From Hippopus hippopus (lineage: Eukaryota > Mollusca > Bivalvia > Cardiida > Cardiidae), in contig OX328112.1 in the NCBI GenBank assembly GCA_946811185.2, positions 17,961,215 through 18,025,214 on the forward strand: a stretch of DNA of 64,000 nucleotides, written 5' to 3'. Below the pieces are notes generated by a model. It was not told the DNA's origin. It saw only the letters and a program-made list of their open reading frames with translations, and did no database searches. The first letter of the stretch is position 1; each line of letters opens with the position of its first letter. Positions 41,771-52,961 of the stretch are shown here, one piece after another. Both the position numbers and the translations under genes were made by a program.

Positions 41771-43553
41771 CATGAGATATTTAAGTCGTGGCGACGCGGT
41801 ACTTATGTAATGGCTACTAGAATAGGTAAGTCATGACTAAGAGAAAGGTGAGTTATGGCCATGAGATAATTAAGTAGCGGTCACAAGATAGTTAAGTCAT
41901 GGCAAAGAGAAGGTGAGTCATGGCGATGAGATATTTAAGTCAACAGTATGATAAGGCTGAGTCATAGGGGTGAGATATTTAAGTCGAAGCCACGAGATAA
42001 ATTAGTCATTGGTCATGAAATAGTTAAGTCGTGGCCAAGAGGGGTGAGTTAATTCATTGCCATTAGATAGTAAAGTCACGGCCATGAGGTAGTTTTGGCA
42101 ATGCCATTAGATAGTTGTGTTGTGGTTATAAGATAGCTAAGCCATGGCCATGATAATTACACTAAAGTCATAGCCGAAAGATAGTTAAGGCATTGCTGTG
42201 AGATAGTAAAATCAATGCCACGAGATAATTGAGTCATGTCAAAGAGACATTTAAATCATGGCTATGATATACCTAAGTCATGGCCAAAAGGTAGTTAAGT
42301 CTTTACCAGTTAAGTCGCGGCCATGACCTATTAAAGATATGGCCGCGAGGGAGTTGAGTAATGGCCATGAGATGATTAGGTCATATTCGAAAGATATTTA
42401 AGTTATGGCCATGAGATACTAAAGTCGTGGCCAGGCGAGAGTTATGTCGTGAGAATGACAAAGTTTAGTCATAGCAGTTAGAGATTTTAGCGTTGGCCAT
42501 AGCAGGTAAAGTCATGGTCACGAGATGGTTTAGTCATGAAAAAGAGTAAATAAAGTCATGGTCACAAGATAGTTATATCATGGCGACCAGAAAATTAAAT
42601 GATGCCAACCAAATAGTTAAGTAATGACCAAAGGATAGTAAGGTCATGGCCACTAGGTAAATAAGTCGTGACCAAGAGATAGTTAAGAGGTGGACACAAG
42701 ACAGTTAAGTCTTGGCGACTAAAACATTAAGTAAGGGCCATCAAAAAGTTAAGTAATGGCCAAGAGATAGTTTAGTCATGACCATGAGATACTAAGGTGA
42801 TGGCCAAGAGAAAGTTATATCACAAGAATTAGAAGGTCAGAGTAATTAAAGAATTTAGTCATGGCCAAGCGAAAGAAAGAAAGTTAAGTCAAGGCCGCGA
42901 GATAGTTGAGTAAAGGCAAAAATGATGGTTCAGTTGAAGTGATGAGGTAGTATAGTTGTGGCCATAATATAGTATTATCGAAACCATAATAACTTTCAGT
43001 CCTGGCCTCGAGGTAGCTAAATTTTCGCCACGAGTTAATTAAATCATAGCCACGAGAAAGTTATGCCGTAGCCGAAAGATAGTGAATTCGTGGCCATGAG
43101 ATAGTTAAGACGTGGCTACAAGAAAGTTAACATGCGTCCACGAGACGACTAACTTGTAGCCATGAGATAGTTAAATTGTAGAAGTTAAATAGTTGTAGCC
43201 ACAATATAGTTCAGATGAAGCCACAAGATAGTTTAGTCATAGCCACGATATGTTAAGTTGTAGCCACGATAAAGTTAAGTTGTAGCCACGTTACAGATAA
43301 GTTGACGAAACGAGATACTTAAGTGTTAGCTATGAGATAGTTAAGTTGTAGCAACGATATAGTTAAATTGTAGCCACTTGATGGTTAAGTCTTGGTCAAG
43401 AGATTTTAAGCCGTAGTCATGAATAGTCAGGTCATTACGATTAGATAGTTTAGAATGACCACAAGAAAGTTAAGTCGTAGTCATGAGCTGGTTAACACAT
43501 GTCCACGAGAAAGTAAAGTAGTTGCCAAGAGCTAGTTAAGTCGTACGCCACAA
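41771..43553 (+). repeat. Degenerate 22-bp minisatellite, about 80 units
   Basis: Unit approximately GTCATGGCCATGAGATAGTTAA, shown here in two parts as GTCATGGCCATG and AGATAGTTAA. Almost every 20-24 bases carries AAGTCATGGCCA-, AAGTCGTGGCCA- or AGTTGTAGCCAC-like text. Variants cluster: GGCCATGAG dominates the left, TTGTAGCCACGA the segment from about 43140 to 43400. No open frame crosses it. Confidence 0.93.
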
Positions 43554-43790
43554 AATTATAATTATTTTTCTTTTCTAGCTTACCCTCCCTCTCTTATATG
43601 CTGCCTATGTCTTTGACACTGTAACAATAAATTACTGTTGACAAATGTAATAATTCCGTCCATATTTTAACACCTCGGCATTAGCTTGCGTGTGCCAGCA
43701 AATGAGTCTTAGTGTACTTGAGTGGGGGCTAAAGTACAAATACATTTTTATCTGTTTTAAGCAAGAATCCAATTTAAGATGTGCTTGCTT

Positions 43791-44174
43791 AAAGGCCCAA
43801 TAGCGCTCAAAAACACAGTGCATGTGTTAAAATGCATTTAAAGTCAGATCATACCATTTAAAAGTATGGAAAATATTGTAAAGATGACAATCTGTTATTG
43901 TGTAGTTTATCGAAGTGTTAATCGCTGACAGAAAAAAAAACTGAATTTCAAAATCAGGCAAAAAGTAAACAAAAAAAAAAAAATAGAGTGACCTGGCAAC
44001 ATTTGACCTAGATTAGAAATTAATTTTTCTGCCAGCGACTAGCACTTGGACCGACCGTACAAAAACAGATTGTCATCTTCACAATAATTTCCATACTTTT
44101 GAATGGTATAATTTAAATTTAAATGCATTTTAACACCCGCTTTGTTTACTTTTGGCAGCTCTTGTTACTTTAAC
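43791..44174 (+). repeat. Repeat family H, copy 1
   Basis: AAAGGCCCAATAGCGCTCAA start; inverted subterminal pair GTGTTAAAATGCATTTAAA and TTTAAATGCATTTTAACAC; inner AATCTGTTATTGTGTAGTTT and AGCACTTGGACCGACCGTAC. Matches 60230-60604. Confidence 0.82.
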
Positions 44175-45029
44175 GTAGGCGCTTGCTTAATACAGATACA
44201 TTTCAGGTTGCGTGTATTTGCCTTCTCTGGAAACAGAATGTATGCGTGTCTAATGGGGGCTTTTAAAACTTTTTTCCCTTGGATAAAAAGTTCTTGTGAA
44301 AGCACTAATATGTTTTTTTTTTCTCTCTCTCTCACTTGCAAGCGTTAAGAAGTTGAACGGTTATAATCAAAAAGGAGCAATCTTTCTGATTGAATAACGG
44401 GGTGGTCGTTTGCGATCTCCATTTGCTTTTATGAAATCAGACATGACGTCACCACTAACTTGAATATGAATCTACTTAACAGACGAGTGTTGTTGATATT
44501 GTGATATTCCCACAAGCTTTTGCGAAACTCTGACGTGAAATCTAAATATATCTTAAGAGGGTACGTATCCCATCTAGGAAATACCGTTAAAATTCTTTTC
44601 TATCTATTTCATGGCTCTTTTCTATTTACTGAGCGTTTTGCAGCTATGGCCTTGCTTATTTCAGTGATGAATCACTTTAAAGTTGGTGCAGTTTAAACAT
44701 CAGAATAAATCCTTTTAATACATGTTGCTTGCTTAGTGCGGATGCCTCTGGGACAGGCTTTAATATAAAAAGGAAATAAATATCTATCTATCCATTATAA
44801 AAAAAAACAAAGGCAAAGCTTGTTTAAACAGTGGGCTGTTAACCGTGGCTTAGAGCGATTTTGAAGACATCGTACATAAAGATCATATTAGATTACGCAG
44901 AACCCGCTGTCTGATTTTTCATGCATATTGTCCAATACGTTAAGAAATTTTTCAGTAAAAGGACTGAAATCACTATAGCTGGGTTTCTACGGTTTCCTTG
45001 GAAGAACTCGTTTAATTCATTCAGCAGTC
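44175..45029. other. Unassigned region
   Basis: No gene seen. The 68-codon frame ending 44348 spans the H repeat edge and is not supported. Confidence 0.4.
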
Positions 45030-45250
45030 CATTCCTTCAAAATACAATCAGTGATTTTAACAAACCTGATATAAAAGGACGCTTTCGAAATAGTGTGGGG
45101 AAAAAGAGAAAATGCTGGTTACCAGCATTTTCTCCTTTTACCCCCATACTGTTTTCTGCGCTTTCAAAGGCAATCCAATAATTAGAATCACATCTAGTTA
45201 TTACTGTTGTCTGTACATGTTTCCAATATGTCTTACAGGTATAAAATGTA
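45030..45250 (+). repeat. Family B element, ends worn
   Basis: Perfect hairpin GAGAAAATGCTGGTTACCAG then CATTTTCTCCTTTTA, flanked by GAAATAGTGTGGGGAAAA and CCCCATACTGTTTTC. Confidence 0.8.
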
Positions 45251-46059
45251 GCTGCCCTCTATAGAGTAGAGGGTTTAATGAACACGTAATATTTAGAATA
45301 GATCACTTTCCGTCTAGACCTTGGCATCAATAACTCTAAGAACTACATATAGTAGTATAATAACTCTAAGAAAGAAATTCTGTAAGAATAAAGTCGATCT
45401 TTTTTATGGATTTTCTTGCCAATTCTATTGATGAACGAGAAAAAGTAATTTCCGTTCAGTTTTGGCTCTGCCAGATTTAACCCGATAAATTTTCACTACT
45501 TCCTTCATATCACATAAACCACCCTTGTCTTCAGTGTAATATAGACATTGCGAAGGTTCTTATCTTACGCACGTTTGAGACAAGTAAATAGTGCCGCCAT
45601 TGGTTAAAGCACTGTTATTATAAGCCTTTTTCTAAAAAAAGTTACCTACATACATGTAGATGTTCCCGTTATTTCAACTGTCACAGCTGATGATCATGAT
45701 AAAGCTAATAGTTTTGTACCTTTCAATATAAGTTAAAATGGCTATACATATGCTGCTTTTGGAACCTATTTTCGTCCGACACGTACACATCTGTTTAAAA
45801 GAAGATTGTAAATTTCATATAAATATATAAATGTAGCCTATGTGGAAATACATTTTATGAACCTTTATTCTTGTGATACAGTAGTGTGATAAGAAGAATC
45901 TGACATTCTTTGGCTTTTGAGGTCATTTTTTTCTTTAACTCGTCGAGGAAAAAATGTTTTTAAACTAGCCAAGGCTCGCTTATAGCATATCTATAGACTC
46001 ATCTATTAAAATTACAAATTTCAACGAAATGAAGAAATCGAGTTGAAAGTTACAAAGTA
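45251..46059. other. Unassigned, family J traces
   Basis: TGATAAGAAGAATCTGACAT (45887) and CAAGGCTCGCTTATAGCATA (45970) resemble family J. A short direct repeat AATAACTCTAAGAA at 45329 and 45358. Confidence 0.4.
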
Positions 46060-46289
46060 GTAAACCCTTTACCACACAATGACGACTTTTAACGACCCTG
46101 ATGAAGAAGTCTTTTGAAAACATTGTTAGAAAAGGAGAAAATGCTGGTAACCAGCATTTTCTCCTTTTCCCACAAAGTTTTCTACCCTATCAAAGAAAAG
46201 TTCCGTCATTTGAGCCACTATGAAATTGTCGTCTACAAATACTTTCAATCTGGGTAGGTGTAAAATTTTGTCGTTTGGTAAAGGGTTAA
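46060..46289 (+). repeat. Family B element, full length
   Basis: TAAACCCTTTACCACACAAT start and TTGGTAAAGGGTTAA end. Perfect hairpin GAGAAAATGCTGGTAACCAG plus mirror. Confidence 0.93.
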
Positions 46290-46500
46290 AACACACCAGT
46301 TACTTCCACCTGGAACACAACATAGAGATAACCTCGACTGTGCGTTGAAAGCTGTGCTAGGTGGCAGTTAGTGGTGTTATTTAATCTTTTGCAACTTTTA
46401 CTTCGATCAGTGTGTTTTGATGAGTTTTTAGGATACTATTAATGATACATTCAATGATATGTCGCCAAATTCTGGTCTTAAACTGTTGATGAATGGTTGA

Positions 46501-46758
46501 GCCCGCCCCGGTAGCGCAGTGGTTAGCGTATCGGACTCGTGACGTGGAGGTTGTGAGCTCGATATCCGGTTGAGGCAAACCTTCTTTCCGGCGATTTTTC
46601 GCCTCTCACCTCTGATGCATGTGAGAAAGTAGTCAGTGCCTTGGAAAGAAAGTTGTGTCAGTACCGGTGTGAGAAAGCCTGGAAACACATGCGTAGGTGG
46701 ACTGACCGCCGTGATATGACCTAAGCTGTTAAAACAGCGTTAAACTACAATAAAAAAA
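46501..46758 (+). mobile_element. tRNA-derived SINE S1, full copy with target-site duplication
   Basis: Head GCCCGCCCCGGTAGCGCAGT with A box GGTAGCGCAGTGGTTAGCG, an anticodon-arm-like CGGACTCGTGACG, and B box GGTTGTGAGCTCGATATCC. Body CTCACCTCTGATGCATGTGA, ACATGCGTAGGTGGACTGAC and GCGTTAAACTAC, then a poly-A-rich tail. ATGAATGGTTGA before (46489-46500) and ATGAATGGTCGA after (46759-46770) form a 12-bp target duplication with one mismatch. Confidence 0.93.
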
Positions 46759-46770
46759 ATGAATGGTCGA

Positions 46771-47095
46771 GTAATGAAAGGGTCGACATACCTGTGGTAC
46801 AACCCTCATACTTATCTGCGACATGATCTGGATGCATTGACAGTAAAGGAAAGCAGATACACTTATGACGGATAACAGAAATATGGGATATTAGAGGGTT
46901 TTTTTCCATTCTGGCTTAAGTCAGTGAAAAAGCCCAGCAATCAGACTGCACAAATAAATTTAAACAACCTGCAGTGAAATGTGATTAAATCTGCTGTTTT
47001 ATCGGTATATTTAATGCATATCAAACCCTATTCTTTTAGCCCAGTTGGTAATATACAGCGCTTGAAATCTAGCGGTTGCTGGTTCTTTGCAATGA
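46771..47095. other. Unassigned region
   Basis: AGCCCAGTTGGTAATATACA (47039) is faintly tRNA-like (A-box-like) but no B box follows. Confidence 0.4.
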
Positions 47096-47305
47096 TTAAC
47101 ACTTAATCTGCGAAATAAATGAAATGAAACTTTAAAGCCGATAGTGTAAAAACAACTATTGCTATTTCAAAAGTAAATTTTGGGGAAAACTATCTCCGTA
47201 TTGGACAGCGTAGATCAAGATCAGACTACACGTTCTGTGCAGTCTGATCTTGATCTGCACTGTCCACAAAAGGTCCTTGGGTCGCGTTTAGCAGCCTATG
47301 GTTAA
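47096..47305 (-). repeat. Family A element, full length
   Basis: TTAACACTTAATCTGCGAAA start and TAGCAGCCTATGGTTAA end. Hairpin GATCAGACTACACGTTCTGT with one broken pair. Confidence 0.9.
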
Positions 47306-47493
47306 TAATAGTCACTCCGATAGAATTTATTCCCACCCTAACCACTGAACATTTTGCTTCGACAACGTTTATGTACGACAGCCGCCAGCGACTTTGAAAG
47401 AACGCTTTGCGAAGCACTTGTAAGAGAAAACCCTTGAAAACATGGATAGGTGCAATGAGCCCACGAGTATAACAAAAGTTGTTTAACGCTAAA
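47306..47493 (+). mobile_element. SINE S2 body, decayed headless copy
   Basis: ATTTATTCCCACCCTAACCA, GACAGCCGCCAGCGACTTTG, ACATGGATAGGTGCAATGAG and AAAGTTGTTTAACGCT follow S2 order. It starts right after the A element. Confidence 0.68.
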
Positions 47494-48192
47494 AAGCATT
47501 GTTCAATATATCGGCTGGATTACACAAGCCTAGCAAATGAACGGAATTGCAATATTTATTGAGATCTGAATAAAGCTTTTTTTTTTTATCAATGGCTTAT
47601 ATATTTGGCTTTTTTAAATTTTGGTTGTTGGCGGTGTATTATTTTAGAGCTACTCATCTATACCGTCAAAGTGAAACGTCTCTATCGTTTTCTAGATCCA
47701 AATTCTACGCCATAATTAAGAACGTGAGCAATTACAACTTCTAATTTAACTTTCATCAAAATGAGAATTCAAATACGTTTGTTTGAAAAAATAATTACTA
47801 GATAAAAGTATCCTGTTAACGCGTACTGAGTTCTAAATTTCAAAGAAACTAAATTTCTAATTCATTAATCCAAACAAAACAGAGACTATGACTTTCTATA
47901 GTAAAAAAAAAAGACTATGAGTACTTTTAAGAACAGAATAGTAAAATTTCATAGCGACTTGTACGAAGTATATCAATCTCACATTCATGTACGTAGTGTA
48001 TAAAATCAAACAGCGTTATACAAGGGACTGGTAAAGTATCGAAACTGTAAAGAAAGGTTAATGAATATGAATCAGAGAGAAATTTGTATTATCCGAACAC
48101 AATGATTATTTAAAGTAATTTCTTTGTTTTACAAATATATCCGAGTTCTATTGATTTTACTGAAGATTCCCATGCTTGAGCAAGGTTTTAAA
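47494..48192. other. Unassigned region
   Basis: AT-rich, no gene or repeat recognised over 700 bases. Confidence 0.4.
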
Positions 48193-48372
48193 AATTCACT
48201 AAACTAGTTTTTACAACCACCTGGAAGGAAGCTTTTGGTTGAAAGCAATTTGTTCTTTTCCACATTGTTTCTGCTCTTCCCAGTATAAAACTATCACTTA
48301 TGTTTAAATCATCGCATACGAATGATTTCAATAATTATCAGTCTACAACTTGGTCGTCTAGTGATAAGTTAA
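48193..48372 (+). repeat. Family B element, left hairpin arm lost
   Basis: GGAAGCTTTTGGTTGAAAGC, TTCTTTTCCACATTGTTTCT, AATGATTTCAATAATTATCA and CTAGTGATAAGTTAA. Confidence 0.6.
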
Positions 48373-48659
48373 CCCATAATTTTACTATGTGTATAAAAAT
48401 GTGAACTAAGCATCTCCGGCGATAATGTAATAAAGATATTCAGCAATGAAAAGTTGGTGAATACTTTAACAGAAATTCTATATTTTTTTGAAATCTTGGC
48501 AGTGGAATAATCACAAAGTATTTCTGATATTTTTTTTACTTTGTTTCAATTGAAGTATGAAGAACCACCGATCTCCCCAGTCCTGTCGATGCAATGTAGG
48601 TCAAACACTCTCGATGAGACAAAGTGACACAGCAAAAGTTTGGTATGGTTTTACTACTG

Positions 48660-48852
48660 CAGAGCTCCAGATAGAGGGAGTGATTTTGATTTCAAAATTG
48701 AAAATATTAATTATTCTCCACTAAACCCTATGGTGTGGGTACTCATTAGAATCGTCTCATCGAGACGATTCTAATGAGTACCCATACCATAAGGTTTCGA
48801 AGAGAAATAATGACTCTAGAATACCATCACTCCCTCTTACCTATAGCTGTGC
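48660..48852. repeat. Family F long-hairpin element, copy 2
   Basis: CAGAGCTCCAGATAGAGGGA start, tip GAATCGTCTCATCGAGACGA, mirror to CTATAGCTGTG. About 90% like 31322-31513. No clear target duplication. Confidence 0.87.
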
Positions 48853-49565
48853 AGTTTTAGTGTTCTTAAGCCTTAGTATCCAACAATAATTAAGTATAAA
48901 AGTTAGAAGTTGTTCACTCTTTGATTCAATCAGTATGTCCTAAGTCGATCGCTTTTACAACTGGAATTTTCGCTGGCCGACGACATCCAAACAGGTTGTC
49001 TTATGCCTGGATAAGAAAAATTAAAGGACCAGAACTCCTGTAATTGACAACCAATCATCATAAAAATGCGGTAGCGCAGGATCATAACAATAAGTACGCT
49101 CCCATTTAAACTTCAGTCAAGTTGGTTGAAAAACTATAGGAGTAGGAGGGGGAAAAAATTGTGTCTACGGAAGGACTGACAAACAGACTGATAACCTCAT
49201 TGCAGTAAATCCCTTTCTTTTTTTTTTGGATAAAATTATACATTTGGAACAGACAGACATACAAATAAACAAACTAACTAACGAACGAACAAGAAGCAGG
49301 AATAATAATATTAATAAATATAAAACCTTATCATCACACTGAAAAGTTATTTTACAAAGGAGTGTTGTTTGGTGCATCGACAGCTGAGGTAGGATATACA
49401 ATCATAAACGACAAGTAATAAGATTGTAAGAGCTTAACCCAAGTTTAATTAAAATGATAAATCAACAGTAAAAAAGATATCAGCGATAGTGTCAGATGGT
49501 ATACTGGCAAAAACATAGACTAGTACAAAAACTAATTGTAATAGAATTGTCAGAGTTGAAATAAG
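48853..49565. other. Unassigned region
   Basis: GAACCAAACAG/GAACGAAC-like short repeats at 49270-49290; no gene. Confidence 0.4.
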
Positions 49566-49757
49566 TTAAACCTTTTTATGAAACGAATCAGTGTTTTATC
49601 GACCCTGAGTAATACGCCAGTGGAGGTAGCCAGCATTTTCTCCAATCCTACCACGATTTCCACCTGTTCACCTTTATTTGAGCCTTATTAGCATTACCAT
49701 CTGCTACTGCTTTGGGTTTGGTAATGTCTAACTCTTTGTCATCCAGTTAAGAGTTAA
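49566..49757 (+). repeat. Family B element, left hairpin arm lost
   Basis: TTAAACCTTTTTATGAAACG start, ATCGACCCTGAGTAATACG, GGTAGCCAGCATTTTCTCCA; TTAAGAGTTAA end. Confidence 0.72.
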
Positions 49758-50480
49758 TAAAAATGATGAATTAACACTAAAAATGGGGAAAAAATGCAAA
49801 ACGGATATATATTTTTATTGGCAACCTTGTCATAAATAAAAGACATGTCCGATCGCAAGCCATTCCCTACCTATTCATTAGTTCTTGAAATTGGGTGAAA
49901 TTTCGAGTTGACGCGTTATTATTACGAGCAGTCAGTCGTCTCAAAGAGTGTACGAGAAAATTACGGCAAAAATGCCTAGCTCGAGGCATCTATTGTGAAC
50001 AACGAACTCAGGCATCCTCAGCTAATATACCCATATATGCACACAATCACTTTTACAAGCATATCTCATTTGCATTCTTTAAAAGGAGGTAATTATGCTT
50101 ACAATAACAATAGCAAATATGAGTGTATTTTACTGACTGAAAATGTCCATTTATCATCTATTCTCGCTCATGAGGAAAAAAAAAATATCAAATTCATCGT
50201 TTCTTGAATCCCATTTGCATTCGGTAAAGGGAGGTAATGGTGTTAGCTTTAACAGTTGAATAATTAATCCAAAAGAATAAGAAAAAAAAGTGGAAGCTTT
50301 CTGGAAGCTTTAATTCGATCAAGATTGGTATTATCACCTTGGAAAGAATAGACAGGTGTACCGTTGCCCGAATATGACAAGCAAGATATTTCACCCATAA
50401 AAAAATAGAGTTTGCCCTTTGAGCGCTTAGCCAAAATTTAGTTTTCTTTTTGCACTAATCAATATCAGACTGTCTTCTAT
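49758..50480. other. Unassigned region
   Basis: Two GGAGGTAAT words (50083, 50230) lie within similar GCATT(C)...AAAGG(G)AGGTAAT contexts about 145 bases apart, an old duplication. No gene. Confidence 0.4.
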
Positions 50481-50544
50481 TGACAATTTAGATCAAGATC
50501 AGATTGCGCAGAACGTGCAGTTTGGCCTTGAAACTAAACTGTTC
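50481..50544 (+). repeat. Family A hairpin core
   Basis: GACAATTTAGATCAAGATCA, GATTGCGCAGAACGTGCAGT, TTGGCCTTGAAACTAAACTG. Confidence 0.72.
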
Positions 50545-51013
50545 ACTATTATATTATATATTCCTGCAGAGATGTGTTTGAAATTGAAATGTGAAAATAA
50601 GTTTTCCAGATTGTAGTTTACTTCACCCCTATAGCACTTGATATTCGAGGAATGTAAATTCACCGAATTCGTCTACAAATTAGATGATAATGGTTTGACT
50701 TAATGGCAGTTTTAAAAATAAATGAAACGATCGGTGGGCTGGCATCACTGCTATGTGTGATTACATCGTAATGAAAATGTTTACTTTAATTGTATTGAAA
50801 AGTATTTCAAACAATTTGAAAAACATAATCCGGGCATGAACACTGTTTTATTGCGAGCGTGGTTTATATCAACTTCTATTTTATGCCTATTCTATGGACT
50901 ATCGTTGCAAATGCAGTGAAAAAAATGTGATTTTGAAGATATAACATTTGGCACAATTGCCACAACAAGAGCGAGTTGTCAAGTAATTTGTTTGTTTGTT
51001 GAAACGAAGCATA
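50545..51013. other. Unassigned region
   Basis: No gene or repeat recognised. Confidence 0.4.
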
Positions 51014-51268
51014 ATTGGCTTGCAACACGCGAAAAAGGGCATTCGGACATCTGCGTAAAGTGTCGGATCAGCCTGCGCAGTGCGCGCAGGCTAATCCGAG
51101 ACGGCACTTTACGACTACATTAGATTTTGTTCTTCAGTAGACTTGCGCAAAACAGAAAATTACATAAAAACGGAGAGTGACGTTTCGGATTAAAGCGTGC
51201 GCAGGCTGATCCAAGACGACATTTTACGCAAATGTCCGAATGCCTGTTTTCGCGTGTTGCAAGCCAAT
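51014..51268 (+). repeat. Family C element, second hairpin partly deleted
   Basis: TTGGCTTGCAACACGCGAAA start and CGCGTGTTGCAAGCCAA end. First hairpin GCGCAGTGCGCGC; the second has lost its left arm (GGATTAAAGCGTGCGCAGGC). Confidence 0.86.
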
Positions 51269-51315
51269 GTCGTGATCGTTGCAATGAAAGCTTATGTCGC
51301 TTTTATTTTGACCTT

Positions 51316-51562
51316 GCTTGATGAAAAAGGGGGCTTTAATGCAACTGCAAAAAAGTATCGACCCAGGTCAGCCTGCGCAGTCCGCGCAGGCTGACCTAAG
51401 TAGAAACTTTTTGTTATCGGTCAATTTTCTACATGTCAAAGCACCAGTGTAGGTCATGATTGGAGGTCGGTTGTTACGCAAAACGGATTTTATGGATACT
51501 TTGTCAAGTGGTATCATTCATCATGGAGAAGCACTACAGCCCTTTTTTCCGGATTATGGCTG
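51316..51562 (+). repeat. Family D hairpin element, copy 5
   Basis: GCTTGATGAAAAAGGGGGCT start; hairpin GTCAGCCTGCGCAGTCCGCG plus mirror; ends near TTTCCGGATTATGGC. Confidence 0.82.
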
Positions 51563-51783
51563 ATTTCTATGACGATAACAGCTCACCTATTCATATATTG
51601 CTTGGGTTTAATCGGACCTAGGCTGGGATTCTGTAATGTCTGATTATAAACACGAGCGTGGGTCTATTTATCACATGACATCCCTTGCTTTCAGAGTAAT
51701 AACAGCCATTACGAATTTGCTTATCTTACACACTTTGTATAAGAGACTTTGTTACGTCATAGGATCATTATCTGACGTCAGTT

Positions 51784-51985
51784 GTTGAACTTTTTAGCAA
51801 GCGACGAAATTTTAGACTTGTCCAACATCAAAGTATTTGCAGACGACAAATTAAGCGTGCCTAAAATGATTAAGTTAATCTTTGAGAAAATAGAAAACAT
51901 TGTGGGAAAAGGGGAAAATGATAGTTTCCAGGACATTTTCTTTTCATCAACATTGTTTTCAACAGCATGTATATACTACATAAGG
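51784..51985 (-). repeat. Family B element, reversed
   Basis: TTTTAGACTTGTCCAACATC, TATTTGCAGACGACAAATTA, GAAAACATTGTGGGAAAAGG, then a weak hairpin (GAAAATGATAGTTTCCAGGA). Confidence 0.75.
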
Positions 51986-52502
51986 TAGTGACTGACAAAC
52001 AAGCATCCCGCATTACCACCTTAACTTAAGCCTTTATTCATTGAAATTGGAGAGAAACAGTTTCTTGGTGATGTAAACCGAAGTCTTTCCATAACTCAAT
52101 TGATTTAAATACGAGCTCGTAACTGTCGTAGCATTCCGTGTTGTTTTTTGAACATGTGCATCATTGAAAAGTTTCAGATGTATACATCATATGTATGATA
52201 ACGTCATTTTAAGTCATTTTGGCGATACTCGAAAGATGCTCTGGTTGGTTCTCCTGGGCAACCGCGTTCGCAGTTACCAATCAGAACAGTTTCCTCCCCC
52301 CCCCCCCTTCCCCCCAAAAAAAACTATAATGGCATTCGTTTTATCAAAGATAAGTCATGGATTTAAAAACACAGCTGATGAAGGAGGTTTTATGCAATAA
52401 ATTATGTTTTTGTCGCGCAGTAATTGCTACATTCGCTATCCACAGCGCTCTAATTATACCTTTGTCATTCCTGGTTTTCATTTCTGTTCGCCCCTTGCTA
52501 TC
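51986..52502. other. Unassigned, with C-rich run
   Basis: A C-run interrupted by TT lies at 52296-52315 followed by A8. No gene. Confidence 0.45.
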
Positions 52503-52961
52503 TATCCCTTTACCACACGGCACCGTGTTTGCTCGACCCTGAACAGAAAAACTTTTCAAAACATTATGGGAAAAGGAAGAAATCCTCGTTAACTCTTTAC
52601 CATACGACGATTTTTTGGACTGGACCAAATTGAAAGCATTTGCAGACGACAAATTAAATGCTAAATTGATTATTTCTGTCATTGATAGGGTAGAAAACAT
52701 TGTGGGAAAAGGAGAAAATGCTGGTTACCAGCATTTTCTCCTTTTCCCACAATGTTTTCAAAAGCCCTCTCTTTCAGGGTCGTTATAGGCGGGATTGTGT
52801 GGTAAAGGGTAAACAGCGTTTTCTCCTTTCCACACAGTGTTTTCTCCTCTATAAAGGAGAAATCCTATCATTTCAGATACATCTAATTTGTCGTCTGCAA
52901 AGGTTTTCAAATTGGACAAGTCTAGAATCTAGAAGTTTTTTTCTTTGGTGAAGCGTTCAAA
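52503..52961 (+). repeat. Family B element split by a reversed B copy
   Basis: Left piece 52503-52592 (ATCCCTTTACCACACGGCAC to AGAAATCCTCGTTAA) and right piece from 52813 (CAGCGTTTTCTCCTTTCCAC to GTGAAGCGTTCAA) are consecutive parts of family B, broken at the hairpin tip. Confidence 0.82.
52589..52813 (-). repeat. Family B element, full length, nested
   Basis: TTAACTCTTTACCATACGAC start and GTGTGGTAAAGGGTAAA end. Perfect hairpin GAGAAAATGCTGGTTACCAG plus mirror. Bounded by TTAA and TAAA. Confidence 0.9.
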
